Positions 33,252 through 42,043 of a DNA stretch of 64,000 nucleotides are shown here, piece by piece (position 1 is the first letter of the stretch; the number at the start of each line of letters is the position of its first letter). Made by a program: the position numbers and the translations under genes. Location: NCBI RefSeq assembly GCF_003148825.1, contig NZ_QGGZ01000012.1, positions 1 to 64,000 of the forward strand. Direction: 5' to 3'. Source of the DNA: Streptomyces sp. CG 926 (lineage in GTDB: Bacteria; Actinomycetota; Actinomycetes; Streptomycetales; Streptomycetaceae). Under the pieces are notes generated by a model, which worked only from the letters and a program-made list of their open reading frames with translations, was not told the origin of the DNA and did no database searches.

Positions 33252-33518
33252 ATGTCCACTCACCACGAACACCCGACCGGCACCGGCAGCAGTCTCATGC
33301 AGAGGACCGTCCGCACCGTCGCCCCCTACGTGACGGCGTTCCTCATCGCGCTGCTCGCGGCGAAGATCGTCGGCCTGCTGACCGAGAACCCGTGGGCCCG
33401 CCTGGGGACGGCGCTGGGCGTGGCCGTGGTCAGCCTCCTCCTGCACACCTACGAGGACGAGGACGGGAACAAGGCCGAGGCCGAGCGCAAGGACCGGGGC
33501 CGGCGGCGGGGTGACTGA
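33252..33518 (+). CDS. Small membrane protein of unknown function
   Basis: An 88-residue product. A polar N-terminus is followed by two close hydrophobic helices (about 26-44 and 52-65) and a strongly charged C-terminus (YEDEDGNKAEAERKDRGRRR). The ATG follows ACGAGG. It is divergent from the ABC exporter and ends just before the ThDP enzyme end. I do not recognise a function. Confidence 0.7.
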   Translation: MSTHHEHPTGTGSSLMQRTVRTVAPYVTAFLIALLAAKIVGLLTENPWARLGTALGVAVVSLLLHTYEDEDGNKAEAERKDRGRRRGD

Positions 33519-33542
33519 CGGCCGGATCCGCAGCGGACACCG

Positions 33543-35210
33543 CTAGAGGTGCGTCGGGGCGAACATCCGCAGGGTGGCCGGAATGATCAGGACCGAGGGG
33601 CCCGGGGTCGCCAGGGCCTTCTTCAGGTCGGCGGTCAGGGACTCGGGGGTGGTGGTGGCCGCCGGGACGCCGAAGGACTGTGCCAGGGCCACGAAGTCGG
33701 GGCCGGGCAGTCGGGTGCCGGCCTCGCAGCCGTACTCGCGCAGGATGCCGTAGCCGCCGTCGTCCACGATCAGCCAGGTGACGTCGAGGTCGTGCTGCTC
33801 GGCCGTGGCCAGGTCCGCGATCGAGTACATCGCGCCGCCGTCGCCGGACACCGCCAGCACCGGGGTGTCCGGTTCCGCGACGCACGCGCCGAGGGCCGCC
33901 GGGAAGGCGTAGCCGAGGCCGCCCGCGCCCTGGGCCGAGTGCATGGTGTTGGGGTGCTTCGGGTCGAAGGCGGACCAGGCCCAGTAGGACAGGATCGTCA
34001 TGTCCCAGAAGGACGGGGATCGGGCCGGGAGGGCGGCCCGGATCGAGCCGAGCAGTTCCTGTTCCAGAGCCACGTCCTGGGTGGCGAGGCGGGCCGCGAT
34101 GTCCGCGAGGACCAGGCGCACGCGCTCCGGGGCCGAGGCGTCCGCGCGCTCGGCCACCGTCTCCAGCAGGGCCTGGAGCGCCAGGCGGGCGTCCGCGTGG
34201 ATGCCGAGGCCGGCGTGGTTGGACTCCAGCTTGCCGAGGTCCGCCTCGATCTGGATCACCCGGCCCGTCGGGAAGAACGTGTGGTAGTTCGAGGAGAGTT
34301 CACCGAGGCCCGAGCCGACCACCAGCAGGACGTCCGCGTCCTCCAGGAAGTCGGTCATGTGGCGGTCCTCCAGCCAGGACCGGAGGGAGAGCGGGTGGGT
34401 CCACGGGAAGGCGCCCTTGCCGCCGAAGGTGGTGACGACGGGCGCGTTCAGCCGCTCCGCGAGCTGCTTGAGCTTGCCCGCCGCGTCCGAGCGGACCACA
34501 CCGCCGCCCGCGATGATCACCGGGCGGGTGGCGTTCTCCAGCCAGTGGGCGGCGAGCGCCGTGAGCTCCGGCCGCGGAGCGAGCTCGTGCGGAGTCGCGT
34601 CCACGCCCGTGACCTGCGGGACGATCGTCTCGGCCCGCAGCACGTCCTCCGGGATCTCCACGAACACCGGGCCGTGCGGGGCGCTCAGCGCCGACTCCCA
34701 CGCCTCGGCGATCACGGAGGGGATCTGGGAGGGCGTACGGACCGTGTGGACGGACTTCACCACGTCCCGGAACGACGCCGACTGGTCCCGCAGCTCGTGC
34801 AGGTGCCCGCGCCGCCCGCCGCCCAGGCCCGCCACCGGGACCTGCGAGGAGATCGCGAGGACCGGGGCCGAGGCGGCCGCCGCCTCCGCCAGGGCGGGCA
34901 GCGCCATCAGCGCGCCCGGGCCGGTGGAGAGCAGCAGCGGCACCGCCTCGCCGGTGATCCGGCCGTACGCGTCGGCCGCGAAGCCCGCGTTGTTCTCCGT
35001 ACGCAGCCCCACGAGGCGCAGGTCGGAGCGGCCGACCGCGTCGAAGAGGGCGAGCGCGTGCTGCCCCGGCAGACCGAAGACGGTGGTCGCGCCGAGGCCG
35101 CGCAGCGTTTCCACGACCAGGTCCCCGCCCGTCCGCCCCGGCGGCGGCGCGAGCGCGGCCGCCCTCTGGGCTTCGGTGGGACGGAGTACCAGGTCGTGGT
35201 CGTGCGTCAC
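33543..35210 (-). CDS. Thiamine-diphosphate-dependent enzyme, acetolactate-synthase-like
   Basis: A 555-residue ThDP enzyme of the acetolactate synthase/benzoylformate decarboxylase superfamily. The catalytic Glu lies in LRTENNAGFAADAYGRITG and the metal motif starts at GDGGAMYSIADLA. Where most relatives have NN about 26 residues later, this has DDGGYG. FGGKGAFPWTHP and a central domain replace the usual FAD-site features, so true acetolactate synthase is unlikely. GTG 35210 lies five bases after the agmatinase stop, so the two are co-expressed. It may act on a keto acid made in guanidino-compound breakdown; that is inference from the neighbours. Confidence 0.83.
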   Translation of the reverse strand: MTHDHDLVLRPTEAQRAAALAPPPGRTGGDLVVETLRGLGATTVFGLPGQHALALFDAVGRSDLRLVGLRTENNAGFAADAYGRITGEAVPLLLSTGPGALMALPALAEAAAASAPVLAISSQVPVAGLGGGRRGHLHELRDQSASFRDVVKSVHTVRTPSQIPSVIAEAWESALSAPHGPVFVEIPEDVLRAETIVPQVTGVDATPHELAPRPELTALAAHWLENATRPVIIAGGGVVRSDAAGKLKQLAERLNAPVVTTFGGKGAFPWTHPLSLRSWLEDRHMTDFLEDADVLLVVGSGLGELSSNYHTFFPTGRVIQIEADLGKLESNHAGLGIHADARLALQALLETVAERADASAPERVRLVLADIAARLATQDVALEQELLGSIRAALPARSPSFWDMTILSYWAWSAFDPKHPNTMHSAQGAGGLGYAFPAALGACVAEPDTPVLAVSGDGGAMYSIADLATAEQHDLDVTWLIVDDGGYGILREYGCEAGTRLPGPDFVALAQSFGVPAATTTPESLTADLKKALATPGPSVLIIPATLRMFAPTHL

Positions 35211-35215
35211 TTCGC

Positions 35216-36181
35216 TTACTTGCCCTTCGCCTGCGCGATCTGTCGCGACATGATCGTCGTCAGCTCGTACGCGGTGTGCGAGGCCGCGACCGAGGTGATC
35301 TCGGCGTGATCGTACGCCGGGGCGACCTCGACGACGTCGGCGGAAACGAGGTTGCAGGAGGACAGACCGCGGATGATCTCCAGCAGCTCGCGGGAGGTCA
35401 TGCCGCCCGCCTCCGGGGTGCCGGTGCCGGGCGCGTGCGCCGGGTCGAGCACGTCGATGTCGATGGAGATGTACAGCGGGCGGTCACCGATGCGCTGGCG
35501 CAGCTGGTCGGCCACCTCGTCGGCGCCACGGCGGTAGACGTCGGCCGAGGTGACGATGCCGAAGCCCATCTTGGCGTCGTCGTCCAGGTCCTGCTTGCCG
35601 TACAGCGGGCCGCGCGTACCGACGTGCGAGAGCGCCTCGGTGTCGAGGATGCCCTCCTCGACGGCGCGACGGAACGGGGTGCCGTGGGTGTACTCGGCGC
35701 CGAAGTAGGTGTCCCAGGTGTCCAGGTGCGCGTCGAAGTGGAGCAGCGCGACCGGGCCGTGCTTCTTCGCGACCGAGCGCAGCAGCGGGAGGGCGATGGT
35801 GTGGTCGCCACCCAGGGTCATCAGGCGGGAGCCGTTGCCGATCAGCTCGTCGGCCGCGCCCTCGATCGTCTCGACGGCCTCGTTGATGTTGAACGGGTTC
35901 GCGGCGATGTCACCGGCGTCGGCGACCTGCGCGAGCGCGAACGGGGAGGCGTCCTGGGCCGGGTTGTACGGGCGCAGCAGGCGGGAGGCCTCGCGGATGG
36001 CGTTGCCGCCGAAGCGGGCGCCGGGGCGGTAGGACACGCCGGAGTCGAAGGGCACGCCGACGACGGCGACGTCGGCCTTGCCGCCGACCTCGTCGAGGCG
36101 GGGCAGACGGGCGAAGGTCGCCGGGCCCGCGTAGCGCGGGATGCGGGAGGAGTCGACGGGGCCGCGCGGCTGCGTGCTCAT
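35216..36181 (-). CDS. speB: Agmatinase / guanidinobutyrase-family ureohydrolase
   Basis: A 321-residue binuclear Mn2+ hydrolase that removes urea from a guanidino compound. Metal ligands are seen in GGDHT, HFDAHLDTWD, and SIDIDVLDPAHAPGTGTPE. The start is the ATG at 36181 with GAGG seven bases upstream; upstream codons are out. Agmatine, 4-guanidinobutyrate and guanidinoacetate enzymes share these motifs and cannot be separated by eye. The ThDP enzyme follows at once, and a PucR regulator is divergent. Confidence 0.9.
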   Translation of the reverse strand: MSTQPRGPVDSSRIPRYAGPATFARLPRLDEVGGKADVAVVGVPFDSGVSYRPGARFGGNAIREASRLLRPYNPAQDASPFALAQVADAGDIAANPFNINEAVETIEGAADELIGNGSRLMTLGGDHTIALPLLRSVAKKHGPVALLHFDAHLDTWDTYFGAEYTHGTPFRRAVEEGILDTEALSHVGTRGPLYGKQDLDDDAKMGFGIVTSADVYRRGADEVADQLRQRIGDRPLYISIDIDVLDPAHAPGTGTPEAGGMTSRELLEIIRGLSSCNLVSADVVEVAPAYDHAEITSVAASHTAYELTTIMSRQIAQAKGK

Positions 36182-36254
36182 GGCTGTGCCTCTTTCTCTG
36201 GCCTGACGTGTGCGGTACTTCGAGCGTAAGCGGGTCACCGGGGGGTGGGGAGTG

Positions 36255-36287
36255 TACGTTTCATCCATCTGGCAGTGCTGAAATGTA
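36255..36287. promoter_or_regulatory. Inverted repeat between speB and pucR
   Basis: TACGTTTCA (36255-36263) and TGAAATGTA (36279-36287) form a dyad with one mismatch and a 15-base spacer. It lies just before the pucR start and 74 bases upstream of speB. It is the best candidate site for PucR control. Confidence 0.45.
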
Positions 36288-36297
36288 TGGAGTATCC

Positions 36298-37734
36298 ATG
36301 ACCGCCGCTCCCCGTGATCCGGAGTCCGTCAACGACCCCGCCGGGGAGCCGCTCACCCCGCCGGTGCTCCTCGCCGCGCTGCTCGGTGACCGCGAGCTCG
36401 GTCTGCGCCACCTCGCCGGACCGGCCACGGCCGGGGTGCACGGGGTGCATGCCTCCGAGATGCCCGACCCCTCCCCGTACCTGCTCGGCGGTGAGCTGCT
36501 GCTGACCGCCGGCGCGGGTCCCGCCGACGACCCCGACGGGTACGTGGCCCGGCTGGCCGGGGCGGGTGCGGCCGCGCTCGGCTTCGGCGTGGCCCCGGTG
36601 CACGAGGAGGTCCCGGCCGCGCTGGCCGAGGCCTGCGCCCGACACGGGCTGCCGCTGCTGGAGGTCCCGCCGCGGACCCCCTTCTCGGCGGTCGCCCGCG
36701 CCGTGGGACGGCTGATGGCGGAGGCCCGGACCCGGGAGCTGCGCCGGGTCACCGAGGCCCAGCAGGCCTTGGCGGCGGCCGCGGCCCGCCCCGACCCGGT
36801 CCCGGCGGTGCTGGCCAGGCTCGCGGCGAGCCTGGGCGGCTCGGTCGCCCTGTGGCCGGCCGGCCGGGCGGCGGGTCCGGAACTGCCGGCTCCGGCCTGG
36901 GAGGCCCTGTCCGCGCTGCTGGCCCGGGTCGGCCGCGAGGGCGGCCCCGCCACCGCCACCGACCGGGCGGGCGGACACCACCTGGCCGCCTACGCCCTGG
37001 CCGGGCGGGCGGCGCTGGGCACGGCGACCCCGGCCCGCGCGCCCGGCGACCACACCGTGGCCTCGGTGGCCGCCGTACTGCTGACCCTGCTCACCGCCGA
37101 GCGGCCCGCCGGAGCGGAGGCCGCGGCCCTGACCCGCCTGCTGCTCGACGGGGATCCGGCCGAAGCACTGGCGGCCGGGCCCTGGTACGCCGTGCACGCC
37201 CGCGGGTCCGGGGATCCGCAGGCCCTCGCGGCCGCGCTGGGCACCGTACTGCTGGACCCGTACGAGGGCGGCGTACGGCTGCTCACGGACCGGGAGCCCG
37301 CCGCGCAGCCCGGCTGGCGGCTCGGGGTGAGCGCCCCGGCCGCGCCCTCCGGGCTGGCGACGGCCGACGCCCAGGCCGAGCGGGCCGTGCGGCGGGCGGA
37401 GGCGGCCCGCACCCCGCTGGCCCACCACACCGACCCCGGCTTCGCGGGCCTGGTCGGGGAGGCCGAGGCCCGTGCCCACGCCGAGGCCCTGCTGGGGCCG
37501 CTCTCCGCCGTCCTGCGGGAGACCCTGCGCGGCTGGCTGGCCCACCACGGCAACTGGGACCGCACGGCCGCGGCCCTGGGTGTCCACCGCAACACCGTCC
37601 GCCAGCGGGTCGGCCGCGCCGCCGAGCTGCTGTACCGGGACCTGGACGACCCGGACGTGCGGATGGAGCTGTGGTTCGCGCTGCGGACCACCGACCGCGA
37701 CCCGGATCGGCGCGGCCCGACTCAGCCCGGGTAG
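36298..37734 (+). CDS. PucR-family transcriptional regulator
   Basis: A 478-residue regulator. The N-terminal PucR domain (to about residue 130) includes LGGELLLTAGAG and FSAVARAVGRLMAEA. A GGDEF-like middle follows, then the C-terminal helix-turn-helix GWLAHHGNWDRTAAALGVHRNTVRQR. Relatives control purine, amine or polyamine breakdown. Its divergent position suggests it activates speB and the ThDP gene when a guanidino or amine compound is present. ATG 36298 follows GGAG. Its last 13 bases overlap the convergent gene. Confidence 0.9.
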   Translation: MTAAPRDPESVNDPAGEPLTPPVLLAALLGDRELGLRHLAGPATAGVHGVHASEMPDPSPYLLGGELLLTAGAGPADDPDGYVARLAGAGAAALGFGVAPVHEEVPAALAEACARHGLPLLEVPPRTPFSAVARAVGRLMAEARTRELRRVTEAQQALAAAAARPDPVPAVLARLAASLGGSVALWPAGRAAGPELPAPAWEALSALLARVGREGGPATATDRAGGHHLAAYALAGRAALGTATPARAPGDHTVASVAAVLLTLLTAERPAGAEAAALTRLLLDGDPAEALAAGPWYAVHARGSGDPQALAAALGTVLLDPYEGGVRLLTDREPAAQPGWRLGVSAPAAPSGLATADAQAERAVRRAEAARTPLAHHTDPGFAGLVGEAEARAHAEALLGPLSAVLRETLRGWLAHHGNWDRTAAALGVHRNTVRQRVGRAAELLYRDLDDPDVRMELWFALRTTDRDPDRRGPTQPG

Positions 37735-38735
37735 TCGTCCGGCGGGCGGAAGGAGGCGAGCATCTCCAGGAAGCGGGCGGAGCCGGTGATCACGCCCGGC
37801 TCCTCGCTGCCGGGCGGCGAGGGATGGACCTGGATCGTCTCGATCCCGCCCTCGCCGATCCACAGCAGCCGCGAGCTCAGGCGGTACTCCTGCGGGGCGT
37901 CCTCCCACATCTTCCGTACGAGCGGCCCGTAGGCGATGACGCAGGTGTGCAGTTCCGGCCCTTCCACGGCCCACAGCATCAGGTGCCCGTGGTACGGGAC
38001 CATCGCGAGGATGCCGAGCGGCGCCGGGCGGTCGATCAGGTCGGCCGCGTGCAGGAGGTGGGTGGAGGTCCATCCGCCGTCGGCCTCGACGTTCACCAGC
38101 GGGTTCTCGTCGTCGTTGTACTGCAGCGAGACCGGCGCGGCGTCGAGGTTGGCCATGGCCGCGGCCCAGACCGCGGAGCTGTCCATGTGCCAGGAGTCGA
38201 ACTGTTCGGGCGGGACGGGCGCGGAGAGGGAGCCGCCCACCTGGATGACCACGACGGCCGCGAGCTCCTCGGTGACGGCGACCGCCAGCGCGTGCCGGTC
38301 GGTGACCGAGTCGACGGTCACCAGCCTCGGCATGAGCAGGTTGCGGACCTCGGCGAAGCCGGCACGTTCCAGTTCGCGGCGGCGCTCGGAGAGCCGCTGC
38401 TTCTGGTTCAGGAAGGAGACGGTGGCCGACCGCCAGTTGCCGCGCGGCAGCGCGCGGACCAGCTCGGCTATCTCCGCGAGGTCCAGCGGTGCGCCGGTCT
38501 CGCCCTCGGCGGCGAGCGAGAGGTGGCGCTGCTCCCCGAAGCGCATGGGCGGCCCGCTCGTGTTCCCGTCCAGGAACACATCATTGAGGAGGGCTTCGAA
38601 GGCGTGCCAGTCGGCGGGGCTGAACCAGGCGCACCACGGTGGCACCGGCGAGGGCTCCGGCCCCGCGCCCTGTCCCCCGCCCTGTCCCCCGCCCGTGCCC
38701 GTGCCTGCCTTTTTCGCTCTCCGGAAGAGTGGCAT
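37722..38735 (-). CDS. Conserved hypothetical protein
   Basis: A 337-residue protein that I cannot assign. From ATG 38735 the N-terminus is basic then Gly-rich, followed by a likely folded domain with PPWCAWFSPADWHAFEALL and an aromatic C-terminal part (TSTHLLHAADLIDRPAPLG, AMVPYHGHLMLWAVEG). There is no signal peptide or clear helix, so it is probably cytoplasmic. It overlaps pucR tail to tail. Confidence 0.7.
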   Translation of the reverse strand: MPLFRRAKKAGTGTGGGQGGGQGAGPEPSPVPPWCAWFSPADWHAFEALLNDVFLDGNTSGPPMRFGEQRHLSLAAEGETGAPLDLAEIAELVRALPRGNWRSATVSFLNQKQRLSERRRELERAGFAEVRNLLMPRLVTVDSVTDRHALAVAVTEELAAVVVIQVGGSLSAPVPPEQFDSWHMDSSAVWAAAMANLDAAPVSLQYNDDENPLVNVEADGGWTSTHLLHAADLIDRPAPLGILAMVPYHGHLMLWAVEGPELHTCVIAYGPLVRKMWEDAPQEYRLSSRLLWIGEGGIETIQVHPSPPGSEEPGVITGSARFLEMLASFRPPDDYPG

Positions 38736-38960
38736 GCCGGGCAGATTAGGGGAGGGCGAATCGGTACGTGAGCCCACGAACAAGGCATTCTTGAGCACAT
38801 TCAAGCCACCGCGGCGCGGACGAATCCCCTCCGCCGCGGTCACCCCGGGGCCGCCCGCGAGACCCCGAAAGGCGCCACCCCCGTGCGGGCCGGGGTGAGC
38901 CACCCCACCCTCTCCATGGCGTCTGCACTCTGGACAGCCACTTCGACTGGCCGGTAACTT

Positions 38961-38980
38961 AGGCTGAGCAAGCGCTTAGG
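38961..38980 (+). promoter_or_regulatory. Candidate operator before the LCAD-type gene
   Basis: GAGCAAGCGCTTAGG contains the perfect 8-bp palindrome AAGCGCTT (38970-38977) about 40 bases before the GTG start. Such dyads are bound by TetR regulators of fatty-acid genes in actinomycetes; which one acts here is unknown. Confidence 0.35.
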
Positions 38981-39017
38981 CATGGCGGCGGACCGCCGCG
39001 ACCGAAGGGAGCCGGCT

Positions 39018-40175
39018 GTGCGCCGTACCGTTTTCAACGAGGACCACGAGGCATTCCGCGAGACCATCCGCGCCTTCGTCGAGGCCGAGGTCGTCCCGGT
39101 CTACGACGAGTGGTTCGCAGCCGGTCAGGCGCCGCGCGACTTCTACTACAAGCTCGGCGAGCTGGGCGTCTTCGGCATCAACGTGCCGGAGGAGTTCGGC
39201 GGCGCGGGTCTGGACACCCACAAGTTCGAGGCCGTCCTCTACGAAGAGACCTCCCGCGCGGGCGTCAACTTCGGCGGCTCCGGCGTGCACGTGCTGCTCG
39301 CCCTCCCCTACATCAAGATGCTGGCCGACGATGAGCAGAAGAAGCGCTACCTGCCGAAGTTCGTCTCCGGCGAGGAGATGTGGGCCCTGGCGATGACCGA
39401 GCCGGGCACCGGCTCCGACGTCGCGGGCATGAAGACCACCGCCAAGCTCTCCGAGGACGGCACGCACTACGTCCTCAACGGCTCCAAGACCTTCATCACC
39501 GGTGGCGTCCACGCCGACCGCGTGATCGTCTGCGCCCGCACCTCCGCCCCGCGCGAGGACGACCGCCGCTTCGGCATCTCCCTCTTCGCCGTGGACACCA
39601 AGTCCGAGGGCTACTCGATCGGCCGCAAGCTGGACAAGCTGGGCCTGCGCACCTCCGACACCGCCGAGCTGGCGTTCGTCGACGTCAAGGTCCCGGTCGA
39701 GGACCTGATGGGCGAGGAGGGCAAGGGCTTCTACTACCTCGGCCACAACCTGGCCTCCGAGCGCTGGGGCATCGCCTTCGGCGCGTACGCCCAGGCCGCC
39801 GCGGCCGTCCGGTTCGCCCAGCAGTACGTCACCGACCGCACCGTCTTCGGCAAGCCGGTCGCCCACTTCCAGAACACCAAGTTCGAGCTGGCCGCCTGCC
39901 AGGCCGAGGTCGACGCCGCCCAGGCCGTCGCGGACCGCGCCCTGGAGGCCCTGGACGCCGGCGAGTTGACCCCCGCCGAGGCCGCCTCCGCGAAGCTGTT
40001 CTGCACCGAGGTCGCGCACCGTGTGATCGACCGCTGCCTCCAGCTGCACGGCGGCTACGGCTACATGAACGAGTACCCGATCGCCCGCCTGTACGCCGAC
40101 AACCGCGTCAACCGCATCTACGGCGGCACCAGCGAGATCATGAAGTCCATCATCGCCAAGTCCATGGGCCTGTAA
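39018..40175 (+). CDS. Acyl-CoA dehydrogenase, LCAD type
   Basis: A 385-residue FAD enzyme of beta-oxidation. MTEPGTGSDVAGMKTTA and GSKTFITGG are family segments. RIYGGTSEIMKSIIAKSMG has Gly where medium-chain enzymes have the catalytic Glu. Instead LASERWGIAFGAYAQA offers a Glu at the alternative helix position used by long-chain and isovaleryl-CoA dehydrogenases. AHFQNTKFELA also fits LCAD. GTG 39018 follows AGGGAG. It is followed 26 bases later by tesB, so the pair may handle fatty acyl-CoA. Confidence 0.9.
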   Translation: MRRTVFNEDHEAFRETIRAFVEAEVVPVYDEWFAAGQAPRDFYYKLGELGVFGINVPEEFGGAGLDTHKFEAVLYEETSRAGVNFGGSGVHVLLALPYIKMLADDEQKKRYLPKFVSGEEMWALAMTEPGTGSDVAGMKTTAKLSEDGTHYVLNGSKTFITGGVHADRVIVCARTSAPREDDRRFGISLFAVDTKSEGYSIGRKLDKLGLRTSDTAELAFVDVKVPVEDLMGEEGKGFYYLGHNLASERWGIAFGAYAQAAAAVRFAQQYVTDRTVFGKPVAHFQNTKFELAACQAEVDAAQAVADRALEALDAGELTPAEAASAKLFCTEVAHRVIDRCLQLHGGYGYMNEYPIARLYADNRVNRIYGGTSEIMKSIIAKSMGL

Positions 40176-40201
40176 GGAATTCGGGCACTTACCCTTCCCC
40201 C

Positions 40202-41080
40202 ATGAACGAGGCACTGACGACGCTCCTCGATCTGCTCGACCTGGAGCAGATCGAGGAGAACATCTTCCGCGGTACCAGCCGGCCTTCGCTGGTACCGCGT
40301 GTCTTCGGCGGCCAGGTCGCGGCCCAGGCCCTGGTCGCGGCCGGCCGGACCGTCCCCGCGGACCGCATCGCGCACTCGCTGCACTCCTACTTCCTGCGCA
40401 CCGGAGACACCTCCGCGCCCATCGTCTACTCGGTGGACCGGATCCGCGACGGGCGCTCCTTCACCACGCGCCGGGTCGTCGCCGTCCAGCACGGCCAGCC
40501 GATCTTCCACCTCTCCGCGTCGTTCCAGACGTACGAGGACGGCCTCGACCACCAGGTCGCCATGCCGTCCGCCCCGGACCCGGAGTCCCTGCCCACCGCG
40601 GCCGAGTCGCTGCCCGCGTACCGGGAGATCTTCCGCGACCCCGGCACGGTGGAGCGGCTGATCGAGACGCGGGAGGCGGTGGACCTGCGCTACGCCACGA
40701 CCCCGCCGTGGGGCAGCGTCGGCGAGCCCGTGGAGCCGCGCTCGCAGGTGTGGTTCCGCACGGCCGGCAAGCTCGACAGCGCGGATCCGCTGCTGCACAC
40801 CTGCCTGGCGACCTACGTCTCCGACATGACCCTGCTGGACTCGGTGCTGCTCGCGCACGGCCGGGGCGGCTGGGCGGTGGGCGACGTGGTCGGCGCCTCG
40901 CTGGACCACGCGATGTGGTTCCACCGGCCGTTCCGCGCGGACGAGTGGCTGCTGTACGACCAGGAGTCGCCCTCGGCGGCCGCGGGCCGGGGCCTCGGCC
41001 AGGCCCGCATCTGGACGCAGGACGGCCGGCTGGCCGTGACCGTCATCCAGGAGGGTGTCGTACGCGTCCCGCGTGCGTGA
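40202..41080 (+). CDS. tesB: Acyl-CoA thioesterase II
   Basis: A 292-residue double-hotdog thioesterase. VPRVFGGQVAAQALVAAGRT and SLHSYFLRTGD mark the first hotdog, with the catalytic region in the second (SLDHAMWFHRPFRADEWLLYDQESP). It hydrolyses medium and long acyl-CoA to free acid and CoA. It sits right behind the LCAD-type dehydrogenase and probably shares its transcript. Confidence 0.93.
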   Translation: MNEALTTLLDLLDLEQIEENIFRGTSRPSLVPRVFGGQVAAQALVAAGRTVPADRIAHSLHSYFLRTGDTSAPIVYSVDRIRDGRSFTTRRVVAVQHGQPIFHLSASFQTYEDGLDHQVAMPSAPDPESLPTAAESLPAYREIFRDPGTVERLIETREAVDLRYATTPPWGSVGEPVEPRSQVWFRTAGKLDSADPLLHTCLATYVSDMTLLDSVLLAHGRGGWAVGDVVGASLDHAMWFHRPFRADEWLLYDQESPSAAAGRGLGQARIWTQDGRLAVTVIQEGVVRVPRA

Positions 41081-41095
41081 CCTCCGCCCGGCCGC

Positions 41096-41944
41096 TCAGT
41101 CCCACCAGAACCCCCAGTGCTTGCTACCGGTGACCGCCTCCTCCGCGTAGGCGCGGATGCTGCCGGAGCCCTGCCGGATGTTGTCGGGCGAGAAGGCGAA
41201 GTGCTCCGCGGCGACGGGGAGCGCGTGGGCGGTCGTACGCGGCGGGGCCGCCACGGACACGTGGAGCTCGTCGAAGCCGAGGGCGACGACGCGAGCGCCG
41301 AAGCGGTCCTCCCAGGAGCGGAGCACCGCGCTGATCAGGGCGGTGTCGTTCTCGAAGTTGGTCGGCCCGCCCCAGCCCACGGCGGTCGGTACGTCGGCCC
41401 CCCGACCCGCGGGGACCAGCGCGAGCCGCGGGCTCGACAGGAACCCGCTCTCGATCAGCTCGTCCGCGAGCGCACAGGCCGCGCCCTCCGGATCGGTGCC
41501 GTCCGGCCCCCGCGCCGCGAGCCCGGGCCACGCCCGACCGAAGGGAGCGATGAGCCCCTCCCCGTCCTCCCCCTCCTCGGGGTCGGGCACCACCCTGCTC
41601 CAGAACTCGCGCAGCACCGGCTCGACATGATGGTCGTCGGGGTCGGACATCCGCTGCGGCACGAACTCCCGGTCCTGCCACCACCGTTCGAGCCCCGGCC
41701 GCCCCTGGAGCAGCACGGCCTGCAGCCCGGCGGCCGCGAGCGCGGAACTCCGATACGCGGCGAGCGCCCCGACCCCGACGGGCTCGTCGGACACCCACAA
41801 CAACGGCTCGGGCTCCTTCCACCACCCCCGCCGACCGGGCCGGTCGATGAGCGCACCGGGCGGCAACTCCAGCCCGAGCGAGACCCCTTGGGGATCCTCG
41901 TCCAGAACGGACAGCGGGTTGCGCACCTTCGAGGACTTCGCCAT
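41096..41944 (-). CDS. DUF4253 family protein
   Basis: A 282-residue cytoplasmic protein. The C-terminal half has VLRSWEDRFGARVVALGFD, HALPVAAEHFAFSPDN and the ending HWGFWWD, which fit DUF4253. The family has no known function but is common in Streptomyces. The start is ATG 41944; the earlier ATG at 42019 lacks support. It is convergent with tesB. Confidence 0.75.
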   Translation of the reverse strand: MAKSSKVRNPLSVLDEDPQGVSLGLELPPGALIDRPGRRGWWKEPEPLLWVSDEPVGVGALAAYRSSALAAAGLQAVLLQGRPGLERWWQDREFVPQRMSDPDDHHVEPVLREFWSRVVPDPEEGEDGEGLIAPFGRAWPGLAARGPDGTDPEGAACALADELIESGFLSSPRLALVPAGRGADVPTAVGWGGPTNFENDTALISAVLRSWEDRFGARVVALGFDELHVSVAAPPRTTAHALPVAAEHFAFSPDNIRQGSGSIRAYAEEAVTGSKHWGFWWD

Positions 41945-42000
41945 GGGCCGACCGTAACGACGTCCACCGACAACCGGTGCCACGGGCCGGGGAAACGGAA

Positions 42001-42035
42001 GAGGGGGCGAGGCCCCCACGGGACCTCACCCCCTC
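42001..42035 (-). terminator. Hairpin after the phosphatase-like gene
   Basis: GAGGGGG and CCCCCTC (42001-42007 with 42029-42035) pair, with a competing inner GGGGC/GCCCC stem. It lies between two minus-strand genes and may terminate the upstream one. Confidence 0.5.
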
Positions 42036-42043
42036 GGCCGCGG

